A stretch of 64,000 bases of DNA, taken from contig JAOQAG010000017.1 in NCBI GenBank assembly GCA_025963715.1, positions 62,001-126,000 of the forward strand. Reading direction: 5' to 3'. The notes beneath the pieces were generated by a model, which ran no database searches, had not been told where the DNA came from, and saw nothing but the letters and a program-made list of their open reading frames with translations. This document shows, piece after piece, positions 1-8,013 of the stretch. The first letter of the stretch is position 1, and each line of letters begins with the position of its first letter. This DNA is from Bacteroidota bacterium (GTDB taxonomy: Bacteria > Bacteroidota > Bacteroidia > 2-12-FULL-35-15). The translations under genes were made by a program, and so were the position numbers.

Positions 1-645
1 TCTACGCGATTTTATTATGCGTTAGAAGCAATTGAAAAATTGGAAAAAGCGAATGGATTAGGTGATATGATGCATCGTAGAATTATTGCATTTCTTAATG
101 CAGTCCTACTTGAGGATGCTAGAGAAAACATTAAAGACTTCAACGAATTCAATAATAATAACACGAATTTGTTTGATACAATTTTTGTTAAAAATTTGAA
201 AGCTGCTATTTCGAGTAATTATAATGAGCAATTAACTTTTTCCAAGTGGATGATTTCTTGCCCTATTTTTTTAAGCTATATAAATTTGTCTAATGATCTT
301 TCTAATTCACTTTTAGCTTTTTGTTCAAGTTTACAAGAAAATAGATTAACTAAAAATTCTATTTATGATTTGCTGAATATTGTAAAAGTGACTAAAGCTA
401 TAAGTAGTCGTGGGCCAAAGCCGGATGTAGTAGTGACAAAGAGCGCTTTTGATCCTATTATTCAATCTATGCAAGCGAATAATATGCCATTTGAATTATT
501 TAGAAAAAACCCTAGCAAAAAGGTTTCAAGAGAAAATAATAAAATCATAAAAGAATACATAAATAAGATGTTTAATGAGGTTTGGGATTCAAGTAAAATT
601 TGGAACTTAAGAAAGTACATTGAATCAAAGGATATAAAATGGTAG
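1..645 (+). CDS. 3' part of an unrecognised gene upstream of rdrB-like gene (possibly RdrA C-terminus)
   Basis: The reading frame is open from the first base of the window to a TAG at 643-645, so this is the C-terminal ~214 residues of a longer protein; a TTG at 40 is only an internal codon. The visible part looks helical and hydrophilic, with no catalytic motif I recognise and a basic tail (FRKNPSKKVSRENNK). It overlaps the next gene by 7 bases, which suggests translational coupling. Because RADAR systems place the ATPase gene rdrA directly before rdrB, this could be the end of RdrA, but that is inference from position only; no P-loop lies inside the window. Base composition is A+T-rich like the rest of the island. 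Confidence 0.6.
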   Translation, partial: STRFYYALEAIEKLEKANGLGDMMHRRIIAFLNAVLLEDARENIKDFNEFNNNNTNLFDTIFVKNLKAAISSNYNEQLTFSKWMISCPIFLSYINLSNDLSNSLLAFCSSLQENRLTKNSIYDLLNIVKVTKAISSRGPKPDVVVTKSAFDPIIQSMQANNMPFELFRKNPSKKVSRENNKIIKEYINKMFNEVWDSSKIWNLRKYIESKDIKW

Positions 646-3023
646 ATGATTCCACTTTTGTTCATTTGCTTTCAGATAATAAATCCTTGGCTTATTACTC
701 TGAGGGTAAAACTCCTACGCTGGAGAGGATTAAGAGCCACTTATTTTTGTTAGTAAGGTCACAAAAAACTGCAATTCCAGACCATTACTATTTATTAAAA
801 CAAGAAGAGGAATTTAAAGATATAAAGAGCATTAAGGATCTTCTGTTAGATGGTTTGTCAGTCCTTTCCAAAAAAAATCTTGATATTAAAGAAAATCAAA
901 TTTTTGTATATGAATCCGAATTTGGTAATTGGCAGAGACTGATAACTTTCATTCCCCCACTTATTTTACAAAGTGTCAAACTTCATAATCATGCTCCTAT
1001 TAACGACACTACAATAGCATCAATAAATAGCTATTGGCGAGAATATTTAAAGCCAAATTGTCTAAGAACTGCACTTCCATATCCTAATATAGCTCTTGTT
1101 GAAGATTTAATACAAGAAGGCCCGGGATTACGTGATTTACATATTCATTTGAATGGATCTGCTGAAACGGATATTGTTTGGCAAGATTTCTTAAGAAAGC
1201 CTAGCATGGTTTATAAGCATTTAAAGAAAGGCTTTTTAGATCCAAAAATTTTAGAACAATTTGAGCAAGAATCTCACTTATTAAATCCGCATAAATTTTA
1301 TAATCTGTTATTACTTGCTAGAAAAATTCGTCAATTGTTTTACAATTTAATTTTCGAAATTGATGATCAAGAAATCAAGATTAGTTCATTAGACGCTTTG
1401 TTGCAAAAGATCGTATTTACTTCACATTTTCAAGACGGCTATCAAAACTTTAAGCATCCTTTTCAAAAATTACTCCCTGAAGATAAAGATTTAGAAAAAG
1501 GAAACGATTTACCTGCAGAAGCTTTGATGTATGCTTTAGTATTAAGAGAACTAAAAAGGGATGATGCTGAAATTATCGCACCTTTATTTCATTTTTACTT
1601 ATTAATTAAAGGGTTATCAAACCGACTTCTTGTTCATCAGGTTCATCAATATGGTTTCGAACAGTTTCAAAGACATACTTCAAATACACTTCGAAATCAA
1701 AGCGAAATAACTTATCACCAGAGATTTTTTCAAATTCATGGAAATAAATTAAGGAATATTTCGCTTTTAGAAGGACGGTTCTCTCCCAAACAAAGTCATG
1801 TAGAAAATGTAGTGTTATTAAATGCAATTAATAAAGGTTGGGGTGTATTTGAAAAGAAAATTGCCGGAGAAGGAGGAAAACCGACTCTTAAATTAGTTGC
1901 TCATTTTATTAAAAAAAAGGAGGATGATAAAAGTGAATGGATTCGGCATCGGAATTTTAGAGTTGATTTGAATAAAAGGGCAAAAGTATTAACTATTCTG
2001 GTAAAGAGAAAGAAATGGAAAAGCCTAATTGTTGGTGTTGATGCTGCGGCTAATGAGTTAGATACTCCCCCAGAAGTTTTTGCCCCTGTTTTTAGAATGT
2101 TGCGTAAAAAAGAGGCATTTAGGCATTTTACTTATCATGTAGGAGAAGATTTTTTTCATATTATAAGTGGATTGAGAGCAATCTATGAGGCAATTGAGTT
2201 TGCCCACCTAGGAGAAAAGGATCGAATTGGACATGCAACTGCCGCTGGGATTAATAGTAAATTATGGCTGAAATCAATTGGCAAGAAAATGTTTATTAAA
2301 AAAGGCGAGTGGTTGGATAATTTGATCTTTACTAGACATTTGATTAATAAGCTGGATATTGATGAATTTAAACTGTCATTGGAAAAAATTGAAGGTCAAG
2401 CGAGAAAGTATTTTAAAGAAATTTATTCAAAGGATCTGGTTTTCGAAGATTATGAAAGTTCATGGCTTTATAGGAAGTATTGCCCTATTCTGGCGTTTAG
2501 CAATAATTATAATGAAGCGAGAATGAGCTCTGTTTTTAATTTTGAGGAATGGTATAACGTACAAGAGATAAAAACAAATATTGGTGCGTCTGAATTATTA
2601 AAGGTATATCATCTGAAAAGTATTAGAAATAGGTATAATGAAATAATTGAAATAAAAACGAATGAAATATTTGGCGCTAAGGCATTAACTATATTACAAT
2701 TAAAGCTACTTGAATTTATTGCTTCAAAAAGTATTGTAATAGAAACATTACCGACAAGCAACGTAAGAATAAGTCACTACAAAGACTATTCAGAATATCA
2801 TTTATTCGAATGGAAAAAATGGAAAGATATGAATAAAAAAATTCCAGACATTGTTGTGGGTTCGGATGATACAGGGATTTTTGCAACTAATATTTTTAAC
2901 GAGTATATTCACATTTATAGTCAGTTAGTTTCTGGGTCTAAGCAAATAACCTCTACTGAGGCGGTTAAGTATTTAAAAGAACTTAATGACAATGGTGGAG
3001 ATTTTCAATTCATAAACGAATGA
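639..3023 (+). CDS. rdrB: RdrB-like divergent adenosine deaminase (RADAR defence)
   Basis: A 794-residue protein with the scattered metal-site motifs of the adenosine deaminase superfamily: DLHIHLNG with H168 and H170, HVGEDF with H500 followed by RIGHATAAG, and VGSDDTGIFATNIFNEY with D743-D744. Ordinary adenosine deaminases are ~330-350 residues; here the first and second motifs are >300 residues apart, as expected for the large RdrB subunit that forms shells with the RdrA ATPase and deaminates adenosine nucleotides during phage infection. The assignment to RdrB rests on size, motifs and location next to McrBC, not on a search. ATG at 639 overlaps the preceding gene. All presumed metal ligands are present, so the enzyme is probably active. 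An alternative is another large ADA-like defence deaminase. Confidence 0.72.
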   Translation: MVDDSTFVHLLSDNKSLAYYSEGKTPTLERIKSHLFLLVRSQKTAIPDHYYLLKQEEEFKDIKSIKDLLLDGLSVLSKKNLDIKENQIFVYESEFGNWQRLITFIPPLILQSVKLHNHAPINDTTIASINSYWREYLKPNCLRTALPYPNIALVEDLIQEGPGLRDLHIHLNGSAETDIVWQDFLRKPSMVYKHLKKGFLDPKILEQFEQESHLLNPHKFYNLLLLARKIRQLFYNLIFEIDDQEIKISSLDALLQKIVFTSHFQDGYQNFKHPFQKLLPEDKDLEKGNDLPAEALMYALVLRELKRDDAEIIAPLFHFYLLIKGLSNRLLVHQVHQYGFEQFQRHTSNTLRNQSEITYHQRFFQIHGNKLRNISLLEGRFSPKQSHVENVVLLNAINKGWGVFEKKIAGEGGKPTLKLVAHFIKKKEDDKSEWIRHRNFRVDLNKRAKVLTILVKRKKWKSLIVGVDAAANELDTPPEVFAPVFRMLRKKEAFRHFTYHVGEDFFHIISGLRAIYEAIEFAHLGEKDRIGHATAAGINSKLWLKSIGKKMFIKKGEWLDNLIFTRHLINKLDIDEFKLSLEKIEGQARKYFKEIYSKDLVFEDYESSWLYRKYCPILAFSNNYNEARMSSVFNFEEWYNVQEIKTNIGASELLKVYHLKSIRNRYNEIIEIKTNEIFGAKALTILQLKLLEFIASKSIVIETLPTSNVRISHYKDYSEYHLFEWKKWKDMNKKIPDIVVGSDDTGIFATNIFNEYIHIYSQLVSGSKQITSTEAVKYLKELNDNGGDFQFINE

Positions 3024-3109
3024 GGATGTTAATTTATGATTTTTTTAATAATTCATTAAAAAATGAGTAAATTCATATTCATAATTACATAGATTAATTT
3101 AAGGAAATT

Positions 3110-5174
3110 ATGGACCAAATAAAAGGGACGACATATTAAAAGCGATTAGCGAAATTGACTCTAATCCTGAGCTAAAGAAAGGAAGAGCTTCAACTACTTA
3201 TGATTTAGCATACAACGGTAATTTATACCCACCCAAGCTAGTTATAAGTATTGCTAATCGTTATGCTACAGGTAAGAAACTGGGCCCCGATGAATTTGCC
3301 GGAGGTGAAAATACCCAAGCATTTAAGGTGCTCAAAAAATTTGACTTTGAAATAGTTAAAAAAATGAATAAAAATGATAAACATTTAGATTTTTTTCCAA
3401 TTATTCAAAAGTTTATTGTACAAGCAAAAACCGATAATTTGCAAAAAAAGGGGGGGCCTACAACATACTTGGATTTAGATTTCAAGGTTAGCTTTGGCAT
3501 TGGGAATTCTGCGAAAGTGCCTTGGATTACCTTCTTGAAAAGTCCTAATACTGTTAGCGATGGGATCTATCCAGTATATTTATACTATAAAGCTGAAAAT
3601 TTATTGATTTTGGCTTATGGTGTAAGTGAAACAGATACTCCGAATCATGTTTGGCCTGAACAGGCAAAATATGAAACGGTTAAGCATTGGTTTAAAAAAA
3701 TGAAAATCATGAGCCCGTTAGATACGGTTCTTCATTTGTTAAGTCGGTTTATCATTTGAATAATGAACTTGATCCAGAAATTATTCAAGAAGATTTGGAT
3801 GAGATCATTAATGAGTACTCAAAGATTGATTTTGGCCCTGAAAAAGAGGTGAATGAACCAAAAGTGGAGTACCAAGCAAAGCGCTATTGGTTGATAGCTC
3901 CAGGAGAAGGTGCTTATTTGTGAGATGAATTTTATTCTAAAGGAATAGTGGGGATCGGTTGGGCTAAGATTGGAGATTTGTCAAAATATTCTAATAGGGA
4001 AGAAGTTAGGGCTGATTTACTACACTTTTATCCTGATGGGAGTAAAAGTCAAAGTAATAATTCATTATGCTTGTGGCAATTTTCACATGAAATGAAAAGT
4101 GGTGATATTGTAATCGCGAAAAGAGGTACGAGTGAGTATGTTGGCTATGGAATAGTTACCAGTGGTTATTATAGGGATGAAGCAAGAGCCGATTCTAAGC
4201 ACTTGAGAAAAGTTGATTGGAAAAAGAGAGGAGCGTGGGAAGAAACGGTTATGGATAGGACGGTTATGAAGACTCTAACCGACATTACAAAATATCCGGA
4301 GTACGTAGATAGACTCAAACGAGTAATAGGCATTGAGCAGGCTGCCACTGTTGATGTTCAAAAAATAGAATATTACTGGTTAAATGCAAATCCTAAATAT
4401 TGGAAAATTGATGATTTTCAGGTGGGGGATGAGCAATCCTACACAACCCATAATGAAAAAGGAAATATTCAAAATAGCCTTGAGTATAAAAAGAATATAA
4501 TATTACAAGGACCTCCTGGCGTAGGAAAAACCTTTATGGCTAAACGGTTAGCTTATTTAGCGATGGAATCTAAGGATAGTACTAAAATTGAAATGATCCA
4601 ATTTCACCAAAGTTATTCGTACGAAGATTTTATTCAAGGATACAGGCCTAAAGATGATGGTGGTTTTCGTTTAGACAATGGAGTTTTTTATAGATTTTGT
4701 AGACGTGCCCAAGCTGACCCAGAGAACAAGTACTTCTTTATTATTGACGAAATTAATAGAGGGAATCTAAGTAAGATATTCGGTGAATTAATGCTTCTAA
4801 TCGAAGCAGATAAAAGAGGGGCTGAAAATGCTGTAGTCCTTACTTATTCGCAATCTAATGAAAACAAATTCTATATTCCCAATAACGTTTATATTATAGG
4901 AACAATGAATACCGCAGATCGCTCTTTGGCTTCTGTTGACTACGCTTTGAGAAGACGTTTTGCGTTTATTAACGTAGCCCCAAGTTTTAACGAAAAGTTT
5001 AAAAAAGAACTTTTAGATAAAGGTGTAGATGAAGGTATAATTGATCAAATAGTTCTAAAGATGGAAAGCTTAAACAGTGAAATTAGTAAGGATCTGAGTT
5101 TAGGCAAAGGCTTTAGGGTAGGACATAGTTATTTTTGTAATGTACCAAAAGGAACGGGCGATACATTATGGTAA
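3110..5174 (+). pseudogene. mcrB: decayed mcrB (GTPase subunit of McrBC restriction system)
   Basis: Three consecutive open pieces together spell one McrB-like protein. An N-terminal winged-helix-like part (from ATG 3110) is followed by a DUF3578/MrcB_N DNA-binding part (around 3430-3620, GNSAKVPWITFLKSP, GIYPVYLYYK), an EVE-like part (3880-4250, WLIAPGEGAYL..DEFYSKGIVGIGWAKIG) and an AAA+ GTPase (GPPGVGKT near 4510, FFIIDEINRGN near 4740, MNTADRS near 4905, RRRFAF). The gene is broken: a frameshift at the A-run 3121-3124, another near 3714-3716, an in-frame TGA at 3921-3923 where homologues have Trp, and a stop at 5172-5174 that removes the C-terminal ~40-60 residues. The two frameshifts sit in homopolymers and could be assembly errors; the TGA and C-terminal loss are harder to explain that way. 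Full-length McrB is not made as the sequence stands. Confidence 0.8.
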
Positions 5175-5179
5175 GCTAG

Positions 5180-6217
5180 TTGAAAATCCCTATTCAAAAT
5201 ATTTATTATCTGCTATGCTATGCATGGAATAAACTCGATGAAGGCGAAAGAGTGAATGTCTCTTCATCTGACTATGAGAATTCTATTGAGCTATATGCTC
5301 GTGTAATACTTAACGGTTGCAAACATTTGTTTAAAAAAGGGTTAGAATATAATTATGTTAATAGAACATATGAATATACAGGTGTTAAAGGGAAAATTGA
5401 TTTTAAAGCTTCATTGACCAAAAATTTATTTAAGCAAGGCAGAGCAATTTGTCAATTTGATGAATATGAGGTTGACATTTTACAAAATCAAATTCTAAAA
5501 GCGACTTTAAAGAGATTGCTTAAAACAAATTCTATTGACGTTAAATTAAAGAGAGAACTTTGGATATATTATTTAAAATTTTCACGTGTAGATGATTTAG
5601 ATGTGCAAATATTTCATTTTTCACAGGTTAGGATTCACAGAAATAATCAATTTTATGGATTTCTTTTATCAATATGTCAATTAATTATTGAAAACACTGC
5701 TTTAGATGAGGACTCAGGGACCTATCAGTTTAAAGACTTCATTGATAATGATAAAAAAATGGCTTCTTTATTTGAGAATTTTATTCGTAATTTTTATCGG
5801 AAAGAACAAGAAATATATCATGTAAGACGAGAAGATATTAGTTGGGACGCTTTTCCAATTGGCGATAGTAAGGGTTCGCTTCTTCCTAAAATGCAAACTG
5901 ATATTACGCTTGAATCCCAAAATCGAAAAATAATCATCGAAACAAAGTTCTATGGAAGTGCTTTAAATACAAGATTTGATACTGAAAAATATATTTCTAG
6001 CCATCTATACCAGTTATATTCATATTTACGGAATCTTGAAGCAAAAGAAGATCATTCTCAAAATATAAACACGGAGGGTATTCTCTTATATCCAACTGTT
6101 GGATATGATTTAAACGAGTCTTATTGGATGGGAACACATAAAATAACTGTTAAAACTATTAATCTAATGTCTGACTGGAAATCTATTCATGAGTCGCTCA
6201 TTGGAATTCTTAATTGA
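5180..6217 (+). CDS. mcrC: McrC-like endonuclease subunit of McrBC
   Basis: A 345-residue McrC family protein. The opening KIPIQNIYYLLCYAWNKLDE is the family's typical N-terminus, and the PD-(D/E)xK nuclease core is visible as D241 (TDITLES) with E254-T-K256 (IIIETKFYG). McrC associates with McrB GTPase hexamers and cuts DNA with modified cytosines. The start must be TTG at 5180, because an in-frame TAG lies immediately before it at 5177; family members normally begin ATG at this point. It follows the truncated mcrB by 5 bases. The reading frame itself is undamaged although its partner is broken, so it may be recently orphaned or depend on an McrB elsewhere. Confidence 0.85.
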   Translation: MKIPIQNIYYLLCYAWNKLDEGERVNVSSSDYENSIELYARVILNGCKHLFKKGLEYNYVNRTYEYTGVKGKIDFKASLTKNLFKQGRAICQFDEYEVDILQNQILKATLKRLLKTNSIDVKLKRELWIYYLKFSRVDDLDVQIFHFSQVRIHRNNQFYGFLLSICQLIIENTALDEDSGTYQFKDFIDNDKKMASLFENFIRNFYRKEQEIYHVRREDISWDAFPIGDSKGSLLPKMQTDITLESQNRKIIIETKFYGSALNTRFDTEKYISSHLYQLYSYLRNLEAKEDHSQNINTEGILLYPTVGYDLNESYWMGTHKITVKTINLMSDWKSIHESLIGILN

Positions 6218-6218
6218 T

Positions 6219-6344
6219 TTAATTTTTTAAGTTCTCTTGTATTTTTAAATTGTTTTTTTTGATGTCATATTTCGATTTTTCAATATAATATCCTAAAACT
6301 CCTAATACAATTACTGGAACTATCCAATCACTCTTTTTAGTTTG
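6219..6344 (-). pseudogene. headless fragment of a small membrane protein at the island edge
   Basis: On the minus strand 41 codons are open up to a TAA at 6219-6221. They encode a hydrophobic stretch (WIVPVIVLGVLGYY) followed by a Lys/Asn-rich tail (YDIKKNNLKIQENLKN). No ATG, GTG or TTG start lies in the frame, which is closed by a stop at 6345-6347, only 11 bases from the mnmE stop codon. It therefore looks like the C-terminus of a gene whose 5' part was lost at the junction with mnmE. This is a weak feature resting on composition and placement. Confidence 0.35.
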
Positions 6345-6357
6345 TTACACTGAAGAA

Positions 6358-7758
6358 CTACTTTCCGATACAAAACCTTGAAAAAATATTCGCCAGCAAA
6401 TCGTCACTCGAAATTTCTCCCGTGATTTCTCCGAGGTGATGTAATGCAGTACGAATATCCATCGCCAGAAAATCACCGGTAACATTCATATTCAATCCAT
6501 CCAGTACTTTTATTAATGCCACGTTGGTATGGCGCAACGCTTCCACATGGCGGGCGTTGGTAACAATGGTTTCGGTAACATTTACCGTACGGTTATCAAA
6601 TAAATGTACCAGGTGTTTCTTTAACAGATCAATGCCCTGGTTTTCCTTTGCAGAAACAAACAACATATCCTTAAACCCTTCAAACTCGCGATAGGTATAA
6701 GCCATATCCTCTTTGTCAATTTTATTGGCAACCAATATCAATTGCGAATTGTGCAAATGCGGTTGAATATCTTTTACGATCTGCGTTAATTCATTCGGCG
6801 TAATCTCATGCACATCAAATAAATAAATGGCAATGGACGAAAGTTTGATCTGCTCGTATGTTTTTTCTACACCGATCGATTCAATTATATCATTGGTTTC
6901 GCGGATTCCTGCTGTATCAATGATCCGGAACAACACGCCGTCAATGTTCAATTCATCTTCAATTACATCGCGCGTAGTGCCCGGTATGTCCGATACTATG
7001 GCGCGGTCTTCTTCCAGCAATACATTCAATAAGGTCGATTTTCCAGCGTTCGGTTTCCCGACGATGGCCACCGGGATCCCATTCTTAATTACATTTCCAA
7101 CTTCAAACGAATCGATCAAACGCTGCACGATCCGCTGAATGGTGCTCACTAAATTTTTGAGATCGCTCCTGTCCGCAAACTCCACATCCTCCTCCGCAAA
7201 ATCCAATTCGAGCTCAATTAAAGAAGCAAAGTCAATTAAATTCTGACGCAGGGTTTTGATCTGGTTGGAAAATCCGCCCCGCATCTGCTGCATCGCCACC
7301 TGGTGCGAAGTGGCCGAGTTCGACGAGATCAGATCGGCAACCGCTTCCGCCTGGCTCAGGTCCAGCTTTCCGTTTAAAAAAGCACGCAATGTAAATTCAC
7401 CCTGGTTAGCCATCCGCGCCCCCTTTTTCAAAAACAGCTGGATCACCTGCTGCTGAATAAAACCGGAACCGTGGCAGGAAATTTCTACTGTATTTTCACT
7501 GGTGTAGGAGTGGGGTGCTTTAAAAAGACTTACCAATACTTCATCCAGGATAATATCTTCATCGTGGATCACACCAAAATGTATGGTATGCGAATCCTTA
7601 TCGTTCAGTGTTTTCTTTTTTAGATTTTTAGTCGCAAAAACGCTTTCGCAGATGCTGATCGCTGCCGGTCCCGACAAACGGATCACGCCAATGGCGCCAA
7701 TCCCCTGCGGAGTGGCAAGGGCAACAATGGTATCGTTAGACAAGGTCTGCAGGTTCAC
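6358..7758 (-). CDS. mnmE: tRNA modification GTPase MnmE
   Basis: A 466-residue MnmE/TrmE. The N-terminal formyl-tetrahydrofolate-binding domain covers about residues 1-120. The G domain has G1 GKPNAGKST (234-242), G2/potassium loop DIPGTTRD (257-264), DTAG (281-284) and NKID (about 346-349). It ends with the conserved C-[IVL]-G-K motif carrying the catalytic Cys463. With MnmG it adds the (carboxymethyl)aminomethyl group to U34 of several tRNAs in the cytoplasm. Length is normal. Its 3' end faces the A+T-rich defence island; in other bacteria the last codons of this gene are an integrase target, and here they still encode an intact FCIGK end. Confidence 0.97.
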   Translation of the reverse strand: MNLQTLSNDTIVALATPQGIGAIGVIRLSGPAAISICESVFATKNLKKKTLNDKDSHTIHFGVIHDEDIILDEVLVSLFKAPHSYTSENTVEISCHGSGFIQQQVIQLFLKKGARMANQGEFTLRAFLNGKLDLSQAEAVADLISSNSATSHQVAMQQMRGGFSNQIKTLRQNLIDFASLIELELDFAEEDVEFADRSDLKNLVSTIQRIVQRLIDSFEVGNVIKNGIPVAIVGKPNAGKSTLLNVLLEEDRAIVSDIPGTTRDVIEDELNIDGVLFRIIDTAGIRETNDIIESIGVEKTYEQIKLSSIAIYLFDVHEITPNELTQIVKDIQPHLHNSQLILVANKIDKEDMAYTYREFEGFKDMLFVSAKENQGIDLLKKHLVHLFDNRTVNVTETIVTNARHVEALRHTNVALIKVLDGLNMNVTGDFLAMDIRTALHHLGEITGEISSDDLLANIFSRFCIGK

Positions 7759-7969
7759 GCGTAGAGATTTAAATGTTTTTAAGCGGTAAAAATCGGATCA
7801 AAAATAAGCAATTAAAGCGTACAGCCTATAAATCCTCAAAACAATGCAGTGGCACTGCTTTTTACCGCCTTTTTATGTTTTTTTTCAAAAAAAATATTAC
7901 TGTTGCAGGCCTGTGAATAACCTTGTGGAAAAACGAGTGTAATTTAGTTTTTCTCTTAGTAAAATGTAC

Positions 7970-7977
7970 TACGTTTG
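7970..7977 (+). promoter_or_regulatory. Bacteroidota-type -7 box (TACGTTTG)
   Basis: TACGTTTG fits the TAnnTTTG -7 consensus of the Bacteroidota primary sigma factor and lies 36 bases before the ATG at 8014. No clear TTTG -33 box is seen. Confidence 0.5.
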
Positions 7978-8013
7978 CAGCAATCTACAACACAAACCAA
8001 TCAAAAAAAATCG

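Noticed and set aside
3921-3923. TGA read as tryptophan (altered genetic code)
   Set aside because: Other genes here end in TGA (rdrB-like gene at 3023, GT9 gene at 58697) and the other lesions in mcrB are frameshifts, so gene decay fits better.
6827-7138. plus-strand open frames inside mnmE
   Set aside because: They are antisense shadows of a strongly conserved gene without their own signals; the same holds for the many frames opposite other genes.
7849-7866. terminator hairpin gcagt-ggc-actgc-ttttt between mnmE and the T9SS protein
   Set aside because: Only five base pairs and placed upstream of both divergent genes, where no transcript would end.
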